Of a stretch of 57,846 nucleotides of DNA, positions 9,628 through 19,557 are shown piece after piece. The stretch's first letter is position 1, and every line of letters begins with the position of its first letter. The translations under genes and the position numbers were made by a program. This stretch comes from an uncultured Propionibacteriaceae bacterium (lineage in GTDB: Bacteria > Actinomycetota > Actinomycetes > Propionibacteriales > Propionibacteriaceae), in assembly GCA_945911015.1 (NCBI GenBank), contig CAMDZW010000023.1:1-57846 (forward strand), given 5' to 3'. The notes below the pieces were generated by a model. It searched no databases, had not been told where the DNA came from, and saw only the letters and a list, made by a program, of their open reading frames with translations.

Positions 9628-12600
9628 CCACACTGCTCAAGGACCTCATCGACATCCCCGAGCGGGCGGGTGCCGAGGACTATGTGCTGCGGCTCAGCGA
9701 CAGTGTCGGCGATGAACACTCCCGTGCCACTCTCGATGCCTATGTCGTCACTCCCGACCTGGCCGATGCCTTCGACACCGCGCTTGGGCTGGTCGCCAAC
9801 GCGGTGACCGGCAGCATCAGTCGGGGCGCCTTCCTCACCGGCTCGTTCGGCTCCGGCAAGAGCCACTTCATGGCAGTCCTCCACGCCCTGCTGCGCCACG
9901 ACCCGTATGCCCGAAGCAAGCCGGAGCTGCACCCGGCCATCGCACGTCACGATGCCGCACTGCAGGACAAGAAGTTCCTCCCGGTCACCTTCCACCTGCT
10001 CGGCTCCGACACCATGGAAGATGCCATCTTCGACGGCTATCTCCGACAGATCGCCGAGCTCCACCCCGGCGCGCCGCTCCCCGCCCTGCACCGCTCCGAC
10101 GCTCTGCTCGAGGATGCCGCCCGGATGCGGACCCGACTCGGCGACGACGCCTTCTTCGAGCAGCTCAACGGTGGCGAAGGGGGCGAGGTCGATGCGTGGT
10201 CGGCCCTGCTCGGATCCGGCACCTGGAATGCCGACACCTACGAAGCAGCCCAAGCGGCAAGCCCCGCTTCGAAGGATCGCCAGCAGCTGGTCAGCGCTCT
10301 GGTCGACACCTACTTCCAGTCCTACACCCGTCAGGCCGGGTACGTGGACCTGGACACTGGTCTGGCCGCGATCTCCCGCCATGCCCAGCAGTTGGGCTAT
10401 GACGCCGTCGTGCTCTTCCTCGATGAGCTCGTGCTGTGGCTGGCCTTCGGCGTCCAGGACCGCGAGTTCTTCCGCCGGGAGTCACAGAAGATCACCAAGC
10501 TTGTCGAGTCGTCGGTCGGACAGCGTGAGATCCCGCTGGTCTCGTTCGTGGCTCGGCAGATGGATCTGAGGCAATGGTTCGCCGATGCTGGCGCCAGCGG
10601 TTCGGAGCAGGATGCCCTCGACCGTGCCTTCAAACACCAGGAGGGCCGCTTCACCACGATCGAGCTCGGTGACGACAACCTCCCGCATGTTGCGCAGAAG
10701 CGCCTGCTCGCCCCGCGGGACGAGCAGGCACGCCAACAGCTCGCCGAGCACTTCAGCCATCTCGACCGCCGGCCCGCGGTGTGGGACGTGCTGCTGGACG
10801 GGGTCAACACCGACGACCGTCATCGCGGTGCCGACGAAGCTGCATTTCGGCAGACCTATCCGTTCTCGCCGGCCCTGGTGTCCACCCTGCGGGCGCTGGC
10901 CAGTGTGATGCAGCGGGAACGAACCGCGCTGAAGGTGATGCAGCAGTTGCTGGTCGACCGTCGTGACGACCTCACCGCCGATGACGTCATCCCGGTCGGC
11001 GACGCGTTCCGCTACGTCGTCGAGGGCCACAGCGGTCAGGCGCTCGACCAGAAGGTCGCAGCGTTGTTCCGGGCCGCCAACACGCTCTACACCGAGAAGC
11101 TCCACCCCGTCCTGCTGGCACCCTACGGTCTCAGCCAGGCCGACCTGGACGGCGGCAAGCCCAAACCTCCCGCGCTCGTCGCCGACGAACGACTCGCCCA
11201 GACACTGCTGATGGCTGCGGTCGCACCGAACGTGCCCGCACTGAAGTCACTCACCCCGAGCCGACTGGCCGCACTCAACCACGGCTCCATCGTCTCACCG
11301 CTCCCCGGCAACGAGGCAGCCCTGGTCGCCGGAAAGGTTCGTGAATGGGCCCGCCAGGTGCCCGAGATCCACGTCGAGCCGGACGCCCGCAATCCAATCA
11401 TCCGGATGGAGCTGTCCGACGTCGACTACGAGTCGATCGTCGAGAAGGCCCGCGGCGAGGACAACGAAGGTCGCCGCCGCGAGCTCATCAAGGATCTCGT
11501 GATCGAGAGTCTCGGCATCGAGCTCGGCCCCGAGGACATCCGTGGCGCCCGTCCCTATGACATCGTGTGGCGGGGCTCACGACGGCAGGTCGATCTCGTC
11601 TTCGGCAATGTCCGCGACAGCAGCTGGATGCCGGACGACGCCTTTAGGACACGAAAGGGCATCTGGCGGATCGTCATCGACCACCCCTTCGACGAGCCCG
11701 GCCACACCTCCGCCGAGGACCTGCAGCGCCTCGATGCCATGATGGCGGCCAATTTTCGCGACAACACCATCGTGTGGCTCCCCCGGTTCTTCGCCGAGGA
11801 CCGCATGCGGGAGGTGCGTCGGTTGGTGATCCTCAACTGGCTCCTCGAAGGGACCGGCGAACGGTGGGCCCGTCACGCTGATCACCTGAGCGAGACCGAC
11901 CGCGTGCAGGCACGCGCCATCCTCGAGTCGCAGAAGAGCCAGCTCAAGCACGGCATCGTACGGACCCTCCAGGAGGCCTACGACGCATCTGCTCCCACCG
12001 GCGCAAGCGGCCTCATCGAGGATGCCTCCCATGAAAGAGTCCTGACCTCGCTGGATGAGTCGTTCCAGCCACAGCGGCCGGTCGGAGCGACGTTGGGCGC
12101 GGCCTTCCACCACCTGCTGGAGCAGGCCTTCGAGGCGACCTGGCCCGGCCATCCCCGTTTCGAACCCGGCGATGTCGAAGTCAAGCCGCGTGAGCTGAAG
12201 GCCGTGCTCGACCACATCGATCGGGCTGTGGCAGACCCCGAGCGCCGGGTCCCGCTCGAGGGTGACATCGCTGCGGTTCGCCGCATTGCCAACACCCTTG
12301 AGGTCGGGCATGCGGCTGAAACGCACTTCGTGTTCACCGATGACCGATTCGGCACCTGGGGCACCCATTTCGCCCGTGAGTCCGGGCGGGGCGGTGACCC
12401 GACCGCTCCGGTGTCCGTCAAGGACTTGCGGTCGTGGGTCGACAGCATCACCCCTCCCAAGGGTCTGGCCGAACCGGTGGCCGACCTGGTCATCCTGGCG
12501 TGGGCAGCCCTGCGTCAACGGGCCTGGTACAGCCACGGCGCAGCCATCCCGCGGCCGTTGCCCGGAGCTCTGCGCCCGGAGATGGAGCTGCGGGTCCAGC

Positions 12601-13364
12601 CGCTGCCCGGTGCCAACGACTGGAGCGCCGCGGCACAGCGTGCCGGGCACTGGTTCGGTCTGACTCCTCGGCCACATGTCACCCCGGAAGCCGTTGCCAC
12701 CCTGACCGCCGACGTCCACCGGGTCGTCGCCGAGCGGCGGGACTCCGCCCATGCTCTGGTGACCGCACTGACCGAAGCGGCCCCTCGGCTGGGGATCGAC
12801 CCGTCCGGGAACGCGGACCGGATCGCCACCGCGCACACCGCCACCGAGCTTCTCGAGCAGCTGCGCCACCTCGATGGGGTTGCCCTGGTCCAGCGCCTGG
12901 CCGACGGCACGACCGTCTCCGACCAGACCCTTGGCCGTTCGATGGCCTCGGCTGCGGCGGTGACCGCTCAGATCAGGGCCTTCCACTGGGACCGTCTCGC
13001 ACCGCTGCACCAGGCTGCACAAGGAGAAGGGTCCCGCTCGGACGAGGCAGCCTCGATCCTGAACCATCTGCGGCAGCGCTTCACCAGCGACGAACTGGCT
13101 GCCCCGATGGCCGAGGCATTGCAGAGCACCGACAGCAGTCTGTACCGCTGGCTCGCCGACGCTCAGCAGACTGCCCCCGCTCCCTCCCCCAAGCCCACCG
13201 TCGCTCCGGAATCCACTCCCGCTCAGGCGACAGCGCCAGTTCGCGGGCGACGCAGTCGACTCGCACCGAAGGACTCGACGTCGACCGTGTTGGCCGAGCT
13301 CGACCAGTTCCGCAAGGACAACCCCGGGGTCGAGATCGAGGTCGAGTGGCGGACGGTCGAATGA
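9624..13364 (+). CDS. pglY: BREX-2 large ATPase PglY
   Basis: This is a 1246-residue P-loop ATPase, the BREX-2 counterpart of BrxC. Walker A is GSFGSGKS (73-80, K79), within the LTGSFGSGKSHF context typical of the family; Walker B is LFLDEL (D267, E268). The C-terminal part is long and helical, with a Pro/Ala/Thr-rich linker (about 1185-1225) before a short conserved end. Known: PglY is essential for the Pgl phenotype and probably works in a complex with PglX and PglZ on DNA. The ATG at 9624 overlaps the pglX stop by 4 bases and the stop overlaps pglZ by 4, indicating translational coupling. No internal stop or frameshift was seen. Confidence 0.93.
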   Translation: MTTLLKDLIDIPERAGAEDYVLRLSDSVGDEHSRATLDAYVVTPDLADAFDTALGLVANAVTGSISRGAFLTGSFGSGKSHFMAVLHALLRHDPYARSKPELHPAIARHDAALQDKKFLPVTFHLLGSDTMEDAIFDGYLRQIAELHPGAPLPALHRSDALLEDAARMRTRLGDDAFFEQLNGGEGGEVDAWSALLGSGTWNADTYEAAQAASPASKDRQQLVSALVDTYFQSYTRQAGYVDLDTGLAAISRHAQQLGYDAVVLFLDELVLWLAFGVQDREFFRRESQKITKLVESSVGQREIPLVSFVARQMDLRQWFADAGASGSEQDALDRAFKHQEGRFTTIELGDDNLPHVAQKRLLAPRDEQARQQLAEHFSHLDRRPAVWDVLLDGVNTDDRHRGADEAAFRQTYPFSPALVSTLRALASVMQRERTALKVMQQLLVDRRDDLTADDVIPVGDAFRYVVEGHSGQALDQKVAALFRAANTLYTEKLHPVLLAPYGLSQADLDGGKPKPPALVADERLAQTLLMAAVAPNVPALKSLTPSRLAALNHGSIVSPLPGNEAALVAGKVREWARQVPEIHVEPDARNPIIRMELSDVDYESIVEKARGEDNEGRRRELIKDLVIESLGIELGPEDIRGARPYDIVWRGSRRQVDLVFGNVRDSSWMPDDAFRTRKGIWRIVIDHPFDEPGHTSAEDLQRLDAMMAANFRDNTIVWLPRFFAEDRMREVRRLVILNWLLEGTGERWARHADHLSETDRVQARAILESQKSQLKHGIVRTLQEAYDASAPTGASGLIEDASHERVLTSLDESFQPQRPVGATLGAAFHHLLEQAFEATWPGHPRFEPGDVEVKPRELKAVLDHIDRAVADPERRVPLEGDIAAVRRIANTLEVGHAAETHFVFTDDRFGTWGTHFARESGRGGDPTAPVSVKDLRSWVDSITPPKGLAEPVADLVILAWAALRQRAWYSHGAAIPRPLPGALRPEMELRVQPLPGANDWSAAAQRAGHWFGLTPRPHVTPEAVATLTADVHRVVAERRDSAHALVTALTEAAPRLGIDPSGNADRIATAHTATELLEQLRHLDGVALVQRLADGTTVSDQTLGRSMASAAAVTAQIRAFHWDRLAPLHQAAQGEGSRSDEAASILNHLRQRFTSDELAAPMAEALQSTDSSLYRWLADAQQTAPAPSPKPTVAPESTPAQATAPVRGRRSRLAPKDSTSTVLAELDQFRKDNPGVEIEVEWRTVE

Positions 13365-16051
13365 GCGGTGAGCAGCTCACGGCGACCGCCGTGACCCGCG
13401 CGATGGTGCAGGCCACCATCGACTACGTGCATGAGCGTCGCTACACCAGCGCTGACGGGGCGATCGGGATCAGAGGGCGGATGACGCAGCCGATCGGCGC
13501 ATTCACCCATGACGGCACGACCGTCCGCACGGTGCACTGCACGTCCTCGCTGGCCGCTCGGGACGCGCTGCTGAAGCGGGTCCCCGAAGAATGGTTGGTC
13601 ATCGTCACCGACCGCAGTGACGACGAGCTCGGCACCGGAGTCCTGACCCATCTGGTCGGGCACCAACTCCGACGACCCGACCCGTGGCAGACCGTACGAC
13701 AACGGTTCGCCGCACAGGCGGTCGATCCCCAGCTCGTGGCACGGGCCGGACACCGTGACCTCGCCTTCGGTCTGTTGGAAGTGTTGCCCGGTGGTGCATG
13801 GCCGCCGGCCCCGTCCGGTCTGCTGACCCGCGACCACGCCTTCAGCACCCTCGCCCGTCAAGTGCTCGGCCTGCCTGACGGTCCCATTGACCTGGTGACC
13901 GTGCTCGGTTGGGCGGCCAGGCAGGACGCCACCCGCCGACTTCGTGAGATCCGCGACACCGGGGGCAACTCGCTGGCTGATGCCCTCATCGAATGGCTCG
14001 CCAGCACCGCCGGGACGGCCGCACCAGCAGTCTTCGGCCTGCTGTCGTCGGGGCGTCCCGGTGACCTGCTCCCCCTGGGACTCGTGATCAACCTGCTCGA
14101 TGACCATCCCGGCCAGGCCCGTGAGCTTGCCCTGGCCCGGCTCGGTCACCACTGGTCCGGCATCCCCGATGCAGCGATGCACCACCTCGCCGACCAGGCG
14201 CCGTCCATCAGCGGCTCCATGCTGCTCGACCGATCCCGCCACAGTGACGCCGAGCGAGCAATCGCCCGCGCCGACGCGCTCCTGGAAGAAGCTCAGGCCA
14301 CCCAACTGGCCGGCAGCTCCGACCAGTTGCGTTCCGGGCTGGACGTCCGTCTGAGACAACTCGGCCACGCCTTGTCCGGAAGCGGAACGGAGGCGGCCAC
14401 CGCCGTGGAGCAGGCGTGGCTGCACGTGAACGCCCATGTGCTCAGCAGCCCGAACAACCCGCTGCTGTCGGCCTTCCACGGCGCGGTCCGGCTCCACCGC
14501 TGGCTGACCAGCGCCGCCCCGGACTCGTCGGATGGCGACTTCGCAGCGCTCGCCCGCCGTCAGCTCGACACCGACGGATGGGTGGATGCTGCCGTCAACG
14601 ATGCCTCCGCCGGTGCCGCCGACGACCAACTCGCCGCAGCGCTCAACTCGATCCTCACCCGTACCCGTGAGGTCCGCGACGCTCACGACCGTGCCTTCGC
14701 CCATGCGCTGTCCAACCGGGCCGCCGAACCGTTCGGCACCCTCACCGACGGCAACGGGCGGACCGTGGTCGGGCTCGAGGACGTCCTGCCGACGTTGATC
14801 CTCCCTGTCGCGCAGCATGCTCCGGTCCTGTTGCTCGTCCTGGACGGGCTGAGCACCGGTGTCTCGGTCGAGCTCTTCGACGACCTCTTCGGCGGGGACC
14901 GCCCCCACTGGGCCGAGCTGTGGTTCCCCGAACGGAGCCATCGTGTCGCCGGGGTGTCCGTCCTGCCGAGCGTCACCGAAATGAGCCGTACCTCGCTGCT
15001 GTCGGGCACCTTGATCCGTGGCACCCAGGACACCGAGCGCAAGAACCATGCCGCGCTGGCCACGGCCCACGGTCTCACCAGCGACATCTTCCACAAGAAG
15101 GCACTCGACAGCGTCGCCGAAGGATCATCCCTGGCGACCGAGGTCCGTGCTGCGATCGACGATCCGCAACGACAGCTCGTCACCTGCGTCCTCAACACGA
15201 TCGACGATTCCCTCGATCGCAGTGACCCTGCCGGCACCCACTGGTCGGTGTCCGCGGTCAAACATCTCCAAGCGCTGCTGGACCGGGCACGTGCCGCGGG
15301 CCGGATCGTGATCATCACGTCCGACCACGGCCATGTCGTCGAGCGTCGGCTCGGTTGGTCGCGCAACGACGCCGGCACCGGACCGGCCCGCCATCGCGCA
15401 TCCGACAACACGGTCACCGAGGACGAGATCACCGTCACCGGAGAGCGGGTCCTGACTCCGGACCACACGGCCGTCCTGGCCGTCTCCGAGCGGCTGCGCT
15501 ATCGCAAGCTCAGTGCCGGCTACCACGGCGGTGCCTCCCCTGCCGAAGTCGTCGTACCGATCGTGGCTCTCGCTCCGACCGAAATGGATCCACCCCCTGG
15601 CCTGTCCTTGGCAGTCCCTGCTGAGCCCGCCTGGTGGAGCGGCGTGGTTCAGGTCCCCCGCGAGACTGTTGAACCGCCGGTCGCCACGGAGTGGACGCAG
15701 CAACCTTCACTGCTGGACGAGCCGGCCGAACCCGCACCAGCCTTCGGGCCAGCGCTGGTCGCCAGCACGGCGTACGCAGTGCAGAAGCAGCTCGCCGGCC
15801 GAGTCGTGGTGCCCGACGAACGGATCGCTGCCTTGTTGACCGCAATCGTGGAGTCCCCGCAGTCCCGGCTGACGAGTGTCCAAGCCGCGCAGCTGCTGGG
15901 CCTACCCCCGTCGAAGATGACCGGTGCCTTCGAACAGCTCCGCAAGATCCTCAACGTCGATGGATATCCGGTGATCCAGCGTGACACCGCCACCGGTGCG
16001 GTCATCCTCGACCAGGGGCTCGCCAGAGAACAGTTCGAGGTGCCCTCGTGA
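13361..16051 (+). CDS. pglZ: BREX-2 alkaline-phosphatase superfamily protein PglZ
   Basis: This 896-residue protein is the hallmark BREX component. Metal-site motifs of the alkaline phosphatase superfamily are visible: LVLDG with D495, the SVTEMSRTS nucleophile segment around T539-S542, and TSDHGH with D655, H656 and H658. The N-terminal 480 residues are mostly helical and a winged-helix-like tail is possible near residues 820-880 (SVQAAQLLGLPPSKMTGAFE). Known: PglZ proteins are metal-dependent hydrolases that associate with the methyltransferase in BREX complexes; their cellular substrate is not settled. It starts at an ATG overlapping the pglY stop and overlaps brxD by GTGA. Confidence 0.93.
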   Translation: MSGEQLTATAVTRAMVQATIDYVHERRYTSADGAIGIRGRMTQPIGAFTHDGTTVRTVHCTSSLAARDALLKRVPEEWLVIVTDRSDDELGTGVLTHLVGHQLRRPDPWQTVRQRFAAQAVDPQLVARAGHRDLAFGLLEVLPGGAWPPAPSGLLTRDHAFSTLARQVLGLPDGPIDLVTVLGWAARQDATRRLREIRDTGGNSLADALIEWLASTAGTAAPAVFGLLSSGRPGDLLPLGLVINLLDDHPGQARELALARLGHHWSGIPDAAMHHLADQAPSISGSMLLDRSRHSDAERAIARADALLEEAQATQLAGSSDQLRSGLDVRLRQLGHALSGSGTEAATAVEQAWLHVNAHVLSSPNNPLLSAFHGAVRLHRWLTSAAPDSSDGDFAALARRQLDTDGWVDAAVNDASAGAADDQLAAALNSILTRTREVRDAHDRAFAHALSNRAAEPFGTLTDGNGRTVVGLEDVLPTLILPVAQHAPVLLLVLDGLSTGVSVELFDDLFGGDRPHWAELWFPERSHRVAGVSVLPSVTEMSRTSLLSGTLIRGTQDTERKNHAALATAHGLTSDIFHKKALDSVAEGSSLATEVRAAIDDPQRQLVTCVLNTIDDSLDRSDPAGTHWSVSAVKHLQALLDRARAAGRIVIITSDHGHVVERRLGWSRNDAGTGPARHRASDNTVTEDEITVTGERVLTPDHTAVLAVSERLRYRKLSAGYHGGASPAEVVVPIVALAPTEMDPPPGLSLAVPAEPAWWSGVVQVPRETVEPPVATEWTQQPSLLDEPAEPAPAFGPALVASTAYAVQKQLAGRVVVPDERIAALLTAIVESPQSRLTSVQAAQLLGLPPSKMTGAFEQLRKILNVDGYPVIQRDTATGAVILDQGLAREQFEVPS

Positions 16052-17361
16052 CCGTCGTCTCGCCCCGCCGCCGCCGTGAAGTGATTGATGCGTTGCGGCG
16101 CGGCACCGTGCCCGTCCAAGGACTGGATCTGCTCGCTGTCGGGCTCGACCGGTATCAGACAGCCCTCGACGGCGAGCTTGACCTGGTCGCCGGTGGCGGC
16201 TCGGTCTTCAAGGCCGTCCGAGGCGAGTACGGGTCCGGCAAGACCTTCTTCAGCCGTCACCTTGCCGAGCGAGCCCAGCGCCGCGGTTTCGCGACCGCCG
16301 AGGTCCAAGTCTCCGAGACCGAAACCCCACTGCACCGACTCGAAACCGTCTACCGACGGATCACCGAATCGCTGCGGACCGCTTCAGTGCCACCGAGTGC
16401 ATTCCGCTCGGTCCTCGACTCCTGGCTGTTCACCCTGGACGACGAGGTCGCCTCTGCTGATCTGGGCGATCCAACCGGTGCCGGGTCAGCGGTGGACCGA
16501 GTCCTCGACCAACGACTCGCTGGCGTCAGCACCTCCATGCCTGCCTTCGCCGCGGTGTTGCGTGCCTACCGGGCAGCGGTCGATGCCGGCGATGGTGCAC
16601 GGGCCGAGTCGCTCGTGGCCTGGCTCGGAGGCCAACCCCATGTCGCCGCAGCAGCGAAGCGAAGTGCCGGCGTCAAGGGCGATCTCGACCACTTCGGCGC
16701 ACTCGGCGCGCTCCAAGGTCTCCTCGTGGTGTTGCGCGACGCCGGACATCCGGGTCTGCTGGTCGTCCTCGACGAGGTCGAAACCCTGCAACGGATGCGC
16801 GGGGACGTCCGGGACAAAGCGCTCAACGCCATGCGCCAACTCATCGACGAAGTCGACTCCGGCCGGTTCCCCGGCCTGTACCTGGCGATCACCGGGACCC
16901 CCGCATTCTTCGAGGGGCCCTCCGGCATCAAACGACTTGCCCCACTCGCCCAACGGCTCCACGTCGACTTCGACACCGACTCCCGGTTCGACAATCCACG
17001 TGCCGTCCAGGTCCGACTGCGTGGATTCGATCACGACGCACTCGTCGAACTCGGCGCACGGGTGCGCGACATCTACGCTGACGGCGCCGACAACGCCGAG
17101 CGGATCCGCTCGGTCGTCGACAACGACTACATCGCCAGCCTGGCATCGGCCGTCGCCGGCAACCTGGGCGGAAAAGTGGGGATCGCACCCAGGATCTTCC
17201 TCAAGAAGCTGGTCGGTGACGTGCTGGATCGGGTCGACCAGTTCGACGACTTCGACCCGCGCGTCCACTACCAGCTGACTGTCGCCGACGGTGATCTCAC
17301 CGAGGTGGAGCAGAACCTCACCCGCCCCGCCCGGTCGGGCGACATCGACCTCGATCTGTGA
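16048..17361 (+). CDS. brxD: BREX-2 ATPase BrxD
   Basis: This is a 437-residue AAA-type ATPase found only in type 2 BREX operons. Walker A is EYGSGKTFF (G62-S63-G64-K65-T66) and Walker B is VVLDEVETL (D242, E243). The C-terminal part (about 330-437) is helical and acidic. Inferred role: an ATP-driven subunit, possibly loading the partner helicase encoded next. The GTG at 16048 overlaps the pglZ stop (GTGA), and its own stop overlaps the GTG of brxHI. The position and size match the expected fifth gene of the six-gene type 2 operon. Confidence 0.9.
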   Translation: MTVVSPRRRREVIDALRRGTVPVQGLDLLAVGLDRYQTALDGELDLVAGGGSVFKAVRGEYGSGKTFFSRHLAERAQRRGFATAEVQVSETETPLHRLETVYRRITESLRTASVPPSAFRSVLDSWLFTLDDEVASADLGDPTGAGSAVDRVLDQRLAGVSTSMPAFAAVLRAYRAAVDAGDGARAESLVAWLGGQPHVAAAAKRSAGVKGDLDHFGALGALQGLLVVLRDAGHPGLLVVLDEVETLQRMRGDVRDKALNAMRQLIDEVDSGRFPGLYLAITGTPAFFEGPSGIKRLAPLAQRLHVDFDTDSRFDNPRAVQVRLRGFDHDALVELGARVRDIYADGADNAERIRSVVDNDYIASLASAVAGNLGGKVGIAPRIFLKKLVGDVLDRVDQFDDFDPRVHYQLTVADGDLTEVEQNLTRPARSGDIDLDL

Positions 17362-19499
17362 TGAGTTTCGCCCACCTGCACCCGGCGATCCAGCACAACA
17401 TCGTCAACACCCTCGGCTGGCGGGACCTGCGACCACTGCAGGCCGAGGCCATCGGACCACTGATGGCAGGCGATGATGCAGTCCTGCTCGCGCCGACCGC
17501 GGGCGGCAAGACCGAGGCCGCCCTGTTCCCGGTCCTCAGCCGACTGGCGGCCGAAGACTGGGCAGGGCCGTCGGTGCTCTACATATGTCCCCTGCGAGCT
17601 CTGCTCAACAACCTCGAGCCCAGGGTGTCCGACTATGCAGCCTGGCTCGGCCGGACTGCAGCTGTCCGTCACGGCGACACCGGCAGCGGCGCCCGCCGCC
17701 GGATTGCGGTGACGCGACCTGACATCCTGATGACCACCCCCGAGTCGCTCGAGGCGATGCTGGTCTCCACCACGATTGACCCCACGCTCCTGCTCAGCGA
17801 GGTCCGCACCGTCATTGTCGACGAGGTGCACGCCTTCGCCGGCGATGACCGTGGCTGGCACCTGCTCGCCGTCCTGGAACGGATCTCCGAGGTCGCCGGC
17901 CGCCCCGTCCAACGGATCGGACTCTCAGCCACGGTCGGCAACCCTGACGATCTCCTGGCCTGGTTGCAGGGCAGCGGCCGCACCACTCGACCTGCCACCA
18001 TCGTCAATCCTCCAGCTGGGACCGCCGCTTCGGTCGTACCGGAGATCGAGCTCGACCACGTCGGGACCATCGACAACGCTGCGACCGTGATCGCAGCACT
18101 CCACCCGGGTGAGAAGCGGCTCGTGTTCGCCGAAAGCCGCGCCCGGGTCGAGGAACTCGCCCAACGACTCATCGAACGCGGTGTCGAGACCTACGTGTCA
18201 CATTCCTCGCTGGCCGTGGACGAACGCCGACGAGCAGAACAAGCCTTCGCCGAGGCCCGCGACTGCGTCATCGTGTCCACCTCCACCCTCGAGCTCGGCA
18301 TCGATGTGGGTGACCTCGACCGAGTCATCCAGATCGGCGCCCCCGGCAGTGTCGCCTCGTTCCTGCAGCGACTCGGACGGACCGGGCGCCGTCCCGGCAC
18401 GAGCCGCAACACACTCTTCCTGGCACTCAGCGACACCGAGCTCGTGTCCTCCGCCGCCATCCAGCTCCTGTGGAGTGAGGGTTATGTCGAGCCGGTCGTG
18501 CCACCGCCGAGTCCTCGTCACCTGATGGCTCAACAACTCGTGGCGCTGTGCCTGCAGAAGGGCCAGGTGGGTCGTCACACCTGGTCCGTTCCCCTGCGAG
18601 GCCTCGGCCTTGTCAGCGATGACGACACCACCGCGATCACCGACTGGATGCTCGAGACCGGCCATCTGGACCTCGACAGCGAGATGTTGATGGTCGGCCC
18701 CAGTGCTGAACGGCACTTCGGACGCCGGCACTTCATGGAAGTGCTGTCGATCTTCACCTCGGCTCCGGAGTTCACCATCCTCCATGGCAACCGGCAGATC
18801 GGCACCGTCGACCCGTACGTCCTGATCCGCAAGGTCACCGGACGCCGCGTCATCACCTTGGCAGGGCGCGGCTGGAGTGTCGGCACGATCGATTGGTCCC
18901 GACGCCGAGCGTGGGTCGAGCCTGACGACACGCTGGGGATCTCCCGATGGATGGGTGTTGCGCCCCCCATGCTTCACACGTTGGTCCAGGCAGAGCGTCG
19001 GGTCCTGCTCGGGACCGAGCCTGGTCAGGTCGTCCAGTCGCGACGTGCCATCGACGAGTTGGCTCGGGTCCGCGACGAGGACGGGCACCGTGTCCACCCC
19101 GCCGCCACCGTGATCGAGCCGGCCTCGGGACGCACCCGCTGGTGGACCTGGGGCGGGGCCCGCGCCAATGCCGTCCTGATCGCCGCACTCGAAACGATCG
19201 ACCGGACACTGATCGACGACGACTACATCTTCGACAATCGATCCATCGCGGTGAGGCCAGGGGTCGGTGCCGCCGAGTTGCGTGCCTTGCTTCCGCGGCT
19301 GCGGACAATCGTCACCGGCGATGCTCGGGCACCGATCGCTCCCTTCGTCACGGACCGTGCCCTCGAGGAGCTCAAGTTCAGCGAGCTGCTGCCACCCGAC
19401 CTCGCCCGGGACACACTCGAGGCCCGCCACAGCGACCACCGTGGTGCACTCGACGTCCTGGGACTCACCATCACCGATGCTGCGCCGCATCAGGAGTGA
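17358..19499 (+). CDS. brxHI: BREX-2 Lhr-like DEAD/DEAH helicase BrxHI
   Basis: This 713-residue superfamily 2 helicase is the last gene of the BREX operon. Motif I is APTAGGKTEA (K51), motif II is DEVH (155-158), motif III-like SATVGN follows, and motifs V and VI are STLELGID and QRLGRTGRRPG. The region after residue 400 is the Lhr-type C-terminal extension. Known: BrxHI is the characteristic helicase of type 2 BREX. The GTG at 17358 overlaps the brxD stop; the ATG at 17361, one codon later, could equally be the start. The operon probably ends after this gene: the next gene begins 58 bases downstream with its own promoter-like -10. Confidence 0.9.
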   Translation: MMSFAHLHPAIQHNIVNTLGWRDLRPLQAEAIGPLMAGDDAVLLAPTAGGKTEAALFPVLSRLAAEDWAGPSVLYICPLRALLNNLEPRVSDYAAWLGRTAAVRHGDTGSGARRRIAVTRPDILMTTPESLEAMLVSTTIDPTLLLSEVRTVIVDEVHAFAGDDRGWHLLAVLERISEVAGRPVQRIGLSATVGNPDDLLAWLQGSGRTTRPATIVNPPAGTAASVVPEIELDHVGTIDNAATVIAALHPGEKRLVFAESRARVEELAQRLIERGVETYVSHSSLAVDERRRAEQAFAEARDCVIVSTSTLELGIDVGDLDRVIQIGAPGSVASFLQRLGRTGRRPGTSRNTLFLALSDTELVSSAAIQLLWSEGYVEPVVPPPSPRHLMAQQLVALCLQKGQVGRHTWSVPLRGLGLVSDDDTTAITDWMLETGHLDLDSEMLMVGPSAERHFGRRHFMEVLSIFTSAPEFTILHGNRQIGTVDPYVLIRKVTGRRVITLAGRGWSVGTIDWSRRRAWVEPDDTLGISRWMGVAPPMLHTLVQAERRVLLGTEPGQVVQSRRAIDELARVRDEDGHRVHPAATVIEPASGRTRWWTWGGARANAVLIAALETIDRTLIDDDYIFDNRSIAVRPGVGAAELRALLPRLRTIVTGDARAPIAPFVTDRALEELKFSELLPPDLARDTLEARHSDHRGALDVLGLTITDAAPHQE

Positions 19500-19557
19500 C
19501 CGGGCCAGGCACTGAGCCGACGCTGTGAGTCCCATCTCAACCGGTATTCTTCAATCC

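Noticed and set aside
13223-15094. 623-codon minus-strand frame under pglZ
   Set aside because: Antisense shadow with no motifs, while the plus strand shows clear PglZ metal-site motifs.
12434-16051. Long open frame in the +2 register across the end of pglY and into pglZ
   Set aside because: Its first part is an Arg/Pro/Gly-rich shadow translation of pglY; only the part from 13361, in the pglZ frame with phosphatase motifs, is real.
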